From: an uncultured archaeon
GTDB lineage: Archaea; Thermoproteota; Nitrososphaeria; Nitrososphaerales; CALBXV01
DNA length: 6,750 nt
NCBI GenBank assembly: GCA_937890045.1
Contig: CALBXV010000359.1
Location: forward strand, 1-6,750
Reading direction: 5' to 3'
Shown: one piece after another, positions 1-6,686 of the stretch
Numbering within the stretch: the stretch's first letter is position 1
How the letters are laid out: each line of letters begins with the position of its first letter
The notes under the pieces: model-generated
Told to the model about the DNA's origin: nothing
Database searches by the model: none
What the model saw: the letters and a program-made list of their open reading frames with translations, nothing else
Translations under genes and position numbers: made by a program

Positions 1-1
1 T

Positions 2-3000
2 GCACGGATAGATAATTATATCTCTACTGGAGACCCTTCTAAACTTGGTGGGGATATAAAAATCAATGATATACATCCTAAGACAATCCATAAGATTCTT
101 GTGGATCTTCCTTCTACTGATCTTGCTCGGCATATACGATCACAAATCATGAACCTAGATAAGACTGGCCAACTAGAGGGTATATACGATTTTACACCTG
201 AAGAGTGGAAACAATATGTTTACCGAAATAACAGAATTTTACAAGCATCTAACTTTGATGAGGCATTTACAAACCTGTACAAGTCAACGCGTAAAAACTT
301 TGAGTCAGCTTATAGAAAATATATTATATCTAGATACCTACAGCCAGTATATCCATACTCTGCTAAGGGATGGTTAGCGCCAAAAGACTTAGAAAGAATC
401 GTCACTGATGACGTTAAAGCTGGTGAGTTTATGTTAGATAACGGTCATAAGAAAATGAGAGTGCGTCTCAATAACGAAACAGCAGCCAGGGATAATATAA
501 AAGTAGAGACCGATGGTTCATCTTCTTTAGGAGATGTCTGGAAAGGATACGAGAAGGCGATAAAAGACAAGAAGAATGTATCACAGTATCTTGAAGCTTT
601 TGATTTTATGACTATACGTGTCCCAGCTGATTCTATTAGTGGAGTGCGTGTATTAAGATTTAAAGGATTTACTGGTGAACGAGGTGTAAGCATAGTTACT
701 AACGCTAAAGATAACGATTATCTAGGGGGCGCAGATAAGGATAGTGACTCTGCATTCTTATACCAAGGGGTAGATAAGAAAGTTAGAGATTACTTTGTAA
801 AACATGCAGATGAGTGGGAGAACAACGGCATTTGGACTCCACCTAAAGATCCAGAGCTAGACGCTATATTTGGTAAAGGTGATACAGCTCCTTATGAACG
901 TGTAGCCAGTAAGTTCTCTCCATCCATGCGTAAGATTGTAGCACGTTCAGCTGCCAAGGGTAATGACGGCTTAGGTTTTGGTGTACGTGCTAAAAATACG
1001 ACACAGGCGTGGTTTGAAACCATCAAAAATAATGGTGGAGAGATGAATTTTGATATAGTTATTAAAGGTAAAGAAGAAAATTATTACAACGCCGTCTTAC
1101 AGATAAGAACAAAAGGAGATGGTACTGCACTCAAAATACTAGGTAGAGAAATGATCAACCGATCAGCCGACGCAGCTAATTACCCTGAAATGGTAGACTT
1201 TACTGAGTTTAGGAAGATCCTTTTTGATTCTTCTTTTGATGCTACTATTATATATAAGAATGGTAGACGAAAACCTGCCACTTTTGAGGACATAAATAAA
1301 TACACGCCTCTTTCAGATGCACATAAGCTTCAAAACATCATTAATCCATCTGGTAAAACAGATAGAAGTAAGTCTCCACGAGCTTTTACACTTGACGAAT
1401 TTCAGCAAGAGGTTGAAAACTTAAGTAATACTAGTGTCGATAACATCTACGGGCTTGCAGCTAAAGCTATGCATGCTGATGGTGTACATAAGTCCATTAG
1501 TATAAAGAACCTAGAGGCATACTACGATATAATTTTAGAGGCAAATGACATTTTTAAAGCAACCAATCCTAAGACTAGGAAGGAACAGCTATTTGTACGT
1601 AATCATCTTGCTCAGATAATAAAAAAGGTTGTGGTCGGTAGCAATAAGACTGTTAATGATATGATTGAGGCAGGTAAATCATGGGAAACTATACGAGACT
1701 TTGTTGCCAATGATACAGCATTAATTGCGTCATATAATACTTTAGCTAAGAAAGGATTTGATATATATAGAAGGCTTGTAAAGAATGGTGTTGTTAACCC
1801 AGAGGACGCAGTTAAAGACTTACTTAAACCTATTGCTAAAGAAGCTACCAGATTAAAAGCTAAGTACGAAAACATTGATGATTCTGAAGAGCCAACTAGA
1901 GGATTTTTTACAGACTATGATAAAGAAGTAGCAGCTTATAAATCTGAGGTCTTAAACTTAAACTCTTTATCAAACCAGCTCCCTATTCAATACTTACACG
2001 ATTACTTTGACTTATGGCTTATTAGTCCCTTTAAGTACGGTGACTATAAGACTCGTAAAGGTGGCATCTCTCGTATTCCACAGCAATCTTCATCTGTAAG
2101 CGACAGATCCTGGAAGATATTTACTGATGAGTATTCCAGATTATACAGACAAATTCGCGAGACTACAAAACTTCCCGAATCAATAGGTAAGACTTCTAAA
2201 GTCGCTGCTGAGCTAAACAAAGAAAGATTAAAAGGAAGAGAGTATATAGACAACCTTGAAAAGTCAGATCCTGATAAGTTCTTGGCTTTCAACACAGCAA
2301 GGTCTCTCGAAAGCGTTTTTAGAGAATTATCTGACGCAGAAATAATGTTAATGGAAGAAGGAAGCCCACAATATAGTGAACACCGTGCAGATAAAGCATC
2401 TAATCGCAGCGCATGGGAAGAGGCAGGATTAGGAAAAGTTTTCAATAAAATGAAAGAACGCCCTAAAGCTGTAGAAATATTTATGAAAATTGTAGATCAT
2501 TTAGATATAGACCCTAAAATCAGAGAAGCATTAAAAAAAGAAGCATTAAATAAAATAGACCCTAGTGACGTATCACAAAAAATATCGCCAAGGATGAGGA
2601 AAAATGAGGTTCTTGCAAGAGCAACTGATAGAGAAATTGTTATAGACCCCAATGGAAATCTAATAATAACACCTTATTCTGATCCAATGTTTAAAACAAC
2701 TATGGGGGAAACTAAAGGCGTATCTTTTACAGATGACATTGCACATGTTAAGTTTTATGGAACAAAACGCGGTACTGGATATAATGTAATTTATCTCACA
2801 AAAAAGGGTGCGGATATTTTAACAAAAGGAAAGAAAGTAATGGGAGGAGAAGAGTCTTTAAATGAAAACTTACAAGGCGAAATACGAGTTTCATCTGACT
2901 CTCCCATAAAAATTCCCCGAGGAGAATATAGAGTTGAAAGAACGGGGCTTATCGCAGGTAAGTTTAGCGAAAAAATACTTAAGGCCGCTAAAGCTGAAGT

Positions 3001-6000
3001 TAAAACTCCACCTAAAAAGCCTGTTGCCGAAGGTATCGTATTTACTCCACCTGGTAAGGCTAAGATACAAGAAGACCTAAATAAATCTCGTAGCTTTAAG
3101 GAAATACTTAAAGTTATTAAAGCTAGCCCTACAATTAAGTCCGAAGATATAGACTTTGTAATAAACGAAATGTCTAACGATCCTTTTTGGAAAGAGTATC
3201 CAGAAGACGCATTTATTGAGATGACTAAGTTATATGAAGGTATAGGAAGAGACTTCTCTACTCTTACTGAACATGATATACTTGTCATCAAAAATCATTT
3301 CATCCATATGAACGAAGTAACAAGTCAGAGCTTTAAGGACAAGATACTCAAAAAAGTATTCGGTAAGGACGTTGATACTAAAAAGATACAGCGTATCATC
3401 TACTGGAATAGACCTATTACCATTGATAAGCGGACTGCTCAATGGGAATCCAGAGCATTTGAACAGGCCACTCAGCCTGTCCGCTCATCTGATAAGGTAT
3501 ACATGAGAGATGTTAAGCGTCCCATGAGTACCTATGGTGTACTTAGAGAATTCCTAACTAAGATGGTACATCAATCAGAAGTATCTGTTGGTGAGCTTAA
3601 TCAGAAACTTCAGGAAGTATATAGACGTAGAGAAGAGCTAACAAACACAGAAGCTCATAAGCTATGGGATTTTGTAATACGTCTTCGTGAGGGTGACATA
3701 GAAGGAATTAATCCTAAAGAATTAAAGGCGTTTAAAGAGAAAGAATTTACTTTACATGAATATGAAATAGACCCTAAGACTAAAAAGAAAAAGCGTATCA
3801 TTAAGAAATATACTGGCGAACAGCTTTTAGAATCTCTTGATAAGCGCCTTACTAAAGATCTAAAAAAGTTCTCTATGACTAACGTACATGCTTTAAATGA
3901 AAAAGGTGAACGTATAACTGAGGTAGATGATTGGAAGAGAGTAGATGAAGGATTTAAAGGCAAGCATGGTATACAGCTAAACAAGTGGCTGCATTGGAAT
4001 GCAAAAGGAAAGTTTAACATGGATAGGTTCATGGAAAAGTTTGTCTACCCTACATACAAGGGTGACAAATTACCTGAGATACCCCTTGAGGTACTCATGC
4101 GTGTTCAATACGAACTTAAGCTAAACCAACTTGTCGACAGGAAGAAACTACGTGGCGATAAAGCCATGGCCTACCGTAACAAGTACAGAAGAAGTACGTT
4201 AAAAAACGACCTCGGTGAGACTCTTGACACCAAGTTTAAACCCATAGGTATACAGGATGAAAAAACCTATGTACCTCACACATGGGGAGACAGACTAACA
4301 AAGGCACAACGTAAGGAGCTTTCTGGGTGGCTGACAGAGCAGACTAACGATATGTTAAAACGTGCACGTAAAGACCCAGACTCATTTAGAGACATACTTA
4401 TCGAATCTAAACGTAAAGAATATGACAAAACTGGTGATATGAATATCATAGAAACAGCCGTTAGACAGGTCATGGAAGCACGTTACGAGCAGTTTTACGA
4501 CGGTGTAATGTCGAATACTATGAATGCTGAAAAGCATGTTGCAGACTCCTTGTTCATTGATATGTCTTCTCCCGACGCTCTTAGCCGTCTCACACATTCT
4601 GGATTTTTTTCTAGGCCTGAGAATATCCTAGCCAGAGAATCGGAAATGCCTGGATATCTTAGAGATCCACAGGTACTTGACCGCTATATGCGTACTGTTC
4701 TAATGGCACAGTACAAAAATTTAGCAGGTATCTTAGCTAATTATGAGATAGAGAACTTCAGAGTCTCTAAAAGGATAGGTAAGCATACAGATGACTGGGC
4801 TGATTTTTATTCTCTCTATGTATGGGATTCATTTGGCAGGCCTACTACCTTTAACGAAAAAATCCTTCGTAAAATGAATGGTGAAGACCCACTCAAATTC
4901 AAGTGGAATCCTTACTATGCTACCAGCGATCGACGAGTAATAGACACTATGGAACGCCTAAAAAAGATGTTCAACGGTAAACTCCCTTTTAAAGTCCCCG
5001 AAGGCGAGGAAGCTAGAGCCAGCTTTTTTGTACGTAAAGCACATCAGTTTGGTAGACTAGAAGCTAAATATGAGCTAATGACACTTTTAGCTCATAGTGG
5101 TGTAGCAGTGGGGAATATTTTTGGTGGCTCCAAAAACACTATAACTAAAACAGGGTTTAGAAACTTTAGAAGAGCTATGAGTTTTTCATGGATCAAAAAG
5201 AACCTATTATTTGACCCAAATGATAAACCTCTGCTATTTTTTGCTGACGGCAAGCCAGTTAAAACAAAAAAAGACCTCAATAGATGGGTTATACAACAGG
5301 GTGTTGTAGAGCATTTCATTCAAAACGAGTTAGATTATAACCCTCGTCTAAGGGCATCTAAGAATTTTAATCAAGTTAAAGAGTTTTCTAAAGAGATGAT
5401 AAAGATACTCAAACGCAATCCCGAAGCTAGCAATGAAACTTTAACAGAACTTGCAAAAAGATATGGTGTATTAGACCTCGTTACTAAAGTAGCAGCATTT
5501 CCTATGCAGGCCTCAGAGCGTTTTCTGAGACAAAATGCGTTCCTAGCTCATATGATACATAATTATGAAATGCTCGGTGGCCCTAGCTCAGGAATAGACT
5601 TTGGATCTAAAGCTATGGTTGAATTGGGTCTTCAAGGTGTAGAAAATACACAGTTCATTTATCATTCAGTAGGTCGTGCTCCTTCAATGCGCCCTGCACT
5701 AGGAAAGGTAGCATCACGTTTTAAGCTCTTTGTACAGAACCAGCTAGCCTTTAAAAGAGAAAGGTGGAACCATGCTAAGATATATGGTTTTAAGCCTGGT
5801 ACAGAGCCATATGAGAGGTTTCAGCGTATGTTTGTGTTTGACATTATGTCTATGGCACTGGCTACTATGTATGCATACTCTCTTTTTGATACAGCACTTG
5901 ATCCACCTTGGGATTGGCTAAAGGAAACTTCAGAATGGTTATATGGTACAAAGCGAGAACGTAAAAGAGCTTTTTTTGGACAATATCATAGAGCGGTAGC

Positions 6001-6292
6001 TCCACTGCAAATAGTAACTCCACCAGTTGCACGAATACCTATTAGTGTATGGAACTCATTAATCAATAACGACTGGGCTAGGTTTGCTGATTATCATGCC
6101 TGGACAATGGTTCCATTTGGACGCTTTGCTAGATCTGTTGATAAGACCTTCGATGAACCATATGGTACAACTTTCGGTAGAGGTATGCAGCAATTCTTTC
6201 GTTTACCTGTAGATAAGGTAACTGCTCGTTATAATAGAGCTCAGATTAACAAAGAAAGAAAACGAATGATTGACAATACTCTTACTTCTTAA
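2..6292 (+). CDS. Giant phage virion-type protein with RNA polymerase-like core (5' end outside window)
   Basis: The frame is open from base 2 to the TAA at 6290-6292, giving 2096 visible residues with no start in view. The GTG at 101 is only the first start-like codon inside a running frame: 33 in-frame codons precede it, and no Shine-Dalgarno marks it. Residues here are counted from that GTG. Seen in order: an R-V-P (173-175) and D-K-D-S-D (212-216) pair as in two-barrel RNA polymerases; helical, charged sequence (about 400-770); an ADP-ribosyltransferase-like segment (about 768-947); a proline-rich linker; a long helical region; Y-V-P-H (1390-1393); N-I-F-G-G (1672-1676); and a hydrophobic stretch (1911-1929) followed by a PPWDW segment. 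I recall such motifs from very large phage proteins, some packaged in the virion and ejected with DNA, as crAss-like phage RNA polymerase is thought to be. The phage origin is fairly secure. The enzymatic roles are inferred, and no gene symbol can be assigned. Confidence 0.85.
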   Translation, partial: ARIDNYISTGDPSKLGGDIKINDIHPKTIHKILVDLPSTDLARHIRSQIMNLDKTGQLEGIYDFTPEEWKQYVYRNNRILQASNFDEAFTNLYKSTRKNFESAYRKYIISRYLQPVYPYSAKGWLAPKDLERIVTDDVKAGEFMLDNGHKKMRVRLNNETAARDNIKVETDGSSSLGDVWKGYEKAIKDKKNVSQYLEAFDFMTIRVPADSISGVRVLRFKGFTGERGVSIVTNAKDNDYLGGADKDSDSAFLYQGVDKKVRDYFVKHADEWENNGIWTPPKDPELDAIFGKGDTAPYERVASKFSPSMRKIVARSAAKGNDGLGFGVRAKNTTQAWFETIKNNGGEMNFDIVIKGKEENYYNAVLQIRTKGDGTALKILGREMINRSADAANYPEMVDFTEFRKILFDSSFDATIIYKNGRRKPATFEDINKYTPLSDAHKLQNIINPSGKTDRSKSPRAFTLDEFQQEVENLSNTSVDNIYGLAAKAMHADGVHKSISIKNLEAYYDIILEANDIFKATNPKTRKEQLFVRNHLAQIIKKVVVGSNKTVNDMIEAGKSWETIRDFVANDTALIASYNTLAKKGFDIYRRLVKNGVVNPEDAVKDLLKPIAKEATRLKAKYENIDDSEEPTRGFFTDYDKEVAAYKSEVLNLNSLSNQLPIQYLHDYFDLWLISPFKYGDYKTRKGGISRIPQQSSSVSDRSWKIFTDEYSRLYRQIRETTKLPESIGKTSKVAAELNKERLKGREYIDNLEKSDPDKFLAFNTARSLESVFRELSDAEIMLMEEGSPQYSEHRADKASNRSAWEEAGLGKVFNKMKERPKAVEIFMKIVDHLDIDPKIREALKKEALNKIDPSDVSQKISPRMRKNEVLARATDREIVIDPNGNLIITPYSDPMFKTTMGETKGVSFTDDIAHVKFYGTKRGTGYNVIYLTKKGADILTKGKKVMGGEESLNENLQGEIRVSSDSPIKIPRGEYRVERTGLIAGKFSEKILKAAKAEVKTPPKKPVAEGIVFTPPGKAKIQEDLNKSRSFKEILKVIKASPTIKSEDIDFVINEMSNDPFWKEYPEDAFIEMTKLYEGIGRDFSTLTEHDILVIKNHFIHMNEVTSQSFKDKILKKVFGKDVDTKKIQRIIYWNRPITIDKRTAQWESRAFEQATQPVRSSDKVYMRDVKRPMSTYGVLREFLTKMVHQSEVSVGELNQKLQEVYRRREELTNTEAHKLWDFVIRLREGDIEGINPKELKAFKEKEFTLHEYEIDPKTKKKKRIIKKYTGEQLLESLDKRLTKDLKKFSMTNVHALNEKGERITEVDDWKRVDEGFKGKHGIQLNKWLHWNAKGKFNMDRFMEKFVYPTYKGDKLPEIPLEVLMRVQYELKLNQLVDRKKLRGDKAMAYRNKYRRSTLKNDLGETLDTKFKPIGIQDEKTYVPHTWGDRLTKAQRKELSGWLTEQTNDMLKRARKDPDSFRDILIESKRKEYDKTGDMNIIETAVRQVMEARYEQFYDGVMSNTMNAEKHVADSLFIDMSSPDALSRLTHSGFFSRPENILARESEMPGYLRDPQVLDRYMRTVLMAQYKNLAGILANYEIENFRVSKRIGKHTDDWADFYSLYVWDSFGRPTTFNEKILRKMNGEDPLKFKWNPYYATSDRRVIDTMERLKKMFNGKLPFKVPEGEEARASFFVRKAHQFGRLEAKYELMTLLAHSGVAVGNIFGGSKNTITKTGFRNFRRAMSFSWIKKNLLFDPNDKPLLFFADGKPVKTKKDLNRWVIQQGVVEHFIQNELDYNPRLRASKNFNQVKEFSKEMIKILKRNPEASNETLTELAKRYGVLDLVTKVAAFPMQASERFLRQNAFLAHMIHNYEMLGGPSSGIDFGSKAMVELGLQGVENTQFIYHSVGRAPSMRPALGKVASRFKLFVQNQLAFKRERWNHAKIYGFKPGTEPYERFQRMFVFDIMSMALATMYAYSLFDTALDPPWDWLKETSEWLYGTKRERKRAFFGQYHRAVAPLQIVTPPVARIPISVWNSLINNDWARFADYHAWTMVPFGRFARSVDKTFDEPYGTTFGRGMQQFFRLPVDKVTARYNRAQINKERKRMIDNTLTS
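410..1250 (+). other. Two-barrel RNA polymerase-like catalytic segment (beta'-type barrel)
   Basis: This protein region has, in order, a GEFML strand (about 424-438), R173-V-P175 (617-625), the acidic loop D212-K-D214-S-D216 (734-748), a glycine block N288-D-G-L-G-F-G with A-K-N-T-T (962-1003), and G348-R-E-M-I-N-R-S-A-D-A-A-N-Y-P (1142-1186). In multisubunit RNA polymerase beta', an RxP motif lies 35 residues before the metal-binding DFDGD loop; here the gap is 39. The three aspartates that would hold magnesium are kept, although the usual glycine is serine. The two later blocks match my memory of the order in phage giant proteins with DFDID-like loops. The partner barrel with catalytic lysines would lie N-terminal to it, outside the window. 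Alternatives are a degenerate, inactive barrel or a calcium-binding DxDxD loop. Homology is inferred from motifs and spacing, not from an alignment. Confidence 0.55.
2402..2950 (+). other. ADP-ribosyltransferase-like segment within the giant protein, compositionally distinct
   Basis: Residues about 768-947 hold a short helical lead (to about 830), then a beta-rich part. A V-L-A-R-A stretch with DPNGNL follows, then G-V-S875-F-T877, an alanine and tyrosine (Y886-G), a GYNVIYL strand, and Q925-G-E927-I-R-V before SPIKIP. The order S-(S/F)-T, Y, hydrophobic strand, (Q/E)-x-E-(I/V)-R followed by I-P-L/K is that of the R-S-E class of ADP-ribosyltransferase-like folds common in phage polyproteins. 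T4 Alt, ModA and ModB are ejected or early enzymes of this class that modify host proteins. The expected N-terminal arginine is not clearly placed, so activity is uncertain. Codon use differs from both sides: lysine is AAA 18 and AAG 3, and none of 12 arginine codons is CGT. This points to later acquisition. A non-enzymatic fold is possible. Confidence 0.4.
3002..3061 (+). other. Proline/lysine-rich interdomain linker
   Basis: The translated stretch has two T-P-P units (KTPPKKP and FTPPGK) separated by about ten residues. It lies directly after the ADP-ribosyltransferase-like segment and before helical sequence. Codon use is back to the pattern of the rest of the gene here, with AAG and AAA mixed. 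It reads as a flexible hinge marking the right edge of the inserted module. This is a composition-based call. Confidence 0.45.
4262..6289 (+). other. C-terminal conserved region of giant phage virion protein
   Basis: Residues about 1388-2063 contain KTYVPHTWG (Y1390, P1392, H1393), a segment with MPGYLRDP and ANYEIENF, WADFYSLYVWDSFGRP, the VGNIFGGSKNTITKTGF block (1671-1686), QGVVEHFI, FLRQNAFLAH, the hydrophobic FVFDIMSMALATMYAYSLF (1911-1929), and DPPWDWLKETSEWLYG followed by TPPVARIP. The first four kinds of block recur, as far as I remember, in giant proteins of tailed phages that are virion components. The single hydrophobic helix could contact or cross a membrane during ejection. No catalytic motif is apparent. 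The segment ends in a basic tail (RKR at about 2055). Function is unknown; a structural or ejection role is inferred. Confidence 0.5.
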
Positions 6293-6328
6293 ATTCTACT
6301 CTCCTAAAAAAAACATACCCTATACAAC
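6293..6328. other. Short spacer between giant gene and structured RNA, with an A8 tract
   Basis: The spacer holds a run of eight A at 6306-6313, which reads as U8 on the minus strand, 15 bases beyond the P1 helix. No strong hairpin touches this run, so it is not a standard intrinsic terminator. It could still favour release of minus-strand transcription after the structured RNA. A TATACA at 6321-6326 resembles a -10 box on +, but no -35 partner is visible. Confidence 0.3.
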
Positions 6329-6445
6329 TAGAGAAAGTAACAGGTGAAGTGGAGTCCTTTGGCCTGCCATTATAGCCCACTTCCTTACCGCCAAATAAGA
6401 CCTGTTATATGGTGTTAAAGGAGGAAACTTCACCATCTTTCTCTA
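6329..6445. ncRNA. Putative structured RNA: two nested three-way junctions with loop-loop complementarity
   Basis: All helices are perfect Watson-Crick. P1 pairs 6329-6337 with 6437-6445 (9 bp, TAGAGAAAG/CTTTCTCTA). P2 pairs 6338-6345 with 6400-6407 (8 bp, TAACAGGT/ACCTGTTA). P3 pairs 6346-6352 with 6377-6383 (7 bp, GAAGTGG/CCACTTC). P4 pairs 6384-6387 with 6396-6399 (4 bp). P5 pairs 6409-6414 with 6431-6436 (6 bp, ATGGTG/CACCAT) and may extend by 6418-6420 with 6428-6430. Only T6408 is unpaired across both junctions. The P3 loop (6358-6363, TTTGGC) is complementary to the P4 loop (6390-6395, GCCAAA). The element starts 36 bases after the giant gene's stop on + and 9 bases after the AT-hook gene's stop on -. 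Without G-U pairs the transcribed strand is open. I do not recognise a known family. Roles could be a 3' stabiliser, a convergent transcription boundary, a regulatory RNA or a packaging-type RNA. Confidence 0.75.
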
Positions 6446-6454
6446 TAATACCTA

Positions 6455-6685
6455 TTATTCTAAGAACCTCTTTGACCACCAGTCGCTAAACTCATTCTCT
6501 TTTCTCGGCTGTTTATATTCCCTCATATACTCACGCATATAAAGCGCTCTTTTTGAGGGATTTTTCTTACGTGGTCTTCCGCTTGACACTTTATATCCGT
6601 TAGCTCTTGTGGTTCCTTTTGGTCTTCCTGGTTTTTTCTTTTTGTTCATCAAGAAACTCCCTTTCTTCTTTGTCGTTTTACTCAT
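6455..6685 (-). CDS. Small basic protein with two AT-hook motifs (76 aa)
   Basis: The 76-residue protein is extremely basic: 25 Lys/Arg against 6 acidic residues. Two minor-groove-binding AT-hook cores are visible: P19-G-R-P-K-G24, preceded by four lysines, and S35-G-R-P-R-K-K41. They are followed by a tandem Y-M-R-E repeat (49-56) in a likely helix and an aromatic end (F66, W69, W70, F74). AT-hooks bind AT-rich DNA, so a DNA-binding role in packaging, condensation or regulation is inferred. The start at 6685 is chosen because AGAGG lies 6 bases upstream and the preceding gene ends one base before it (TAA-G-ATG), suggesting translational coupling. The ATG at 6649 also has a strong site (AAAGGGAG, 7 bases away) and would give 64 residues retaining both hooks. 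Starting further upstream at 6739 would overlap the preceding gene in another frame. Convergent with the giant gene. Confidence 0.8.
   Translation of the reverse strand: MSKTTKKKGSFLMNKKKKPGRPKGTTRANGYKVSSGRPRKKNPSKRALYMREYMREYKQPRKENEFSDWWSKRFLE
6657..6664 (-). promoter_or_regulatory. Second ribosome binding site-like sequence, for an internal ATG at 6649
   Basis: The minus strand reads AAAGGGAG, then 7 bases, then ATG (Met13 of the 76-residue form). It matches the Shine-Dalgarno consensus about as well as the upstream one. It may be the true start or give a second, shorter product. Part of the signal may arise from the Lys-Lys-Gly-Ser codons. Confidence 0.4.
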
Positions 6686-6686
6686 C

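Noticed and set aside
101..103. GTG at 101 as start of the giant gene
   Set aside because: The frame is open from base 2, the preceding 33 codons read as ordinary protein, and no ribosome site precedes the GTG.
734..769. DKDSD as a calcium-binding EF-hand-type loop
   Set aside because: The glutamate expected at position 12 is glycine, there is no flanking EF-hand helix pair, and the upstream RxP with the two downstream blocks fits the polymerase-like order better. Not fully excluded.
445..5319. Several minus-strand open frames of 65-166 codons inside the giant gene
   Set aside because: They are antisense to a clearly coding frame, rich in Ser/Leu/Phe as expected for shadows, and show no convincing ribosome sites or family motifs.
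6306..6337. Intrinsic terminator for the minus-strand operon (P1 helix plus U8)
   Set aside because: The U8 tract is 15 bases beyond the helix, not directly after it, and the P1 ends are 99 bases apart. A canonical terminator is not supported, although a less usual boundary role remains possible.
6329..6445. Self-cleaving ribozyme (hammerhead, hatchet, twister) or tRNA-like gene
   Set aside because: The junctions lack the unpaired conserved core bases of hammerhead (no CTGANGA with GAAA), nothing matched the hatchet or twister cores I remember, and there is no acceptor or anticodon geometry of a tRNA.
6444..6449. TATAAT on the + strand as a promoter -10 box
   Set aside because: It overlaps the end of P1, has no -35 match at the right distance, and would transcribe only antisense to the AT-hook gene.
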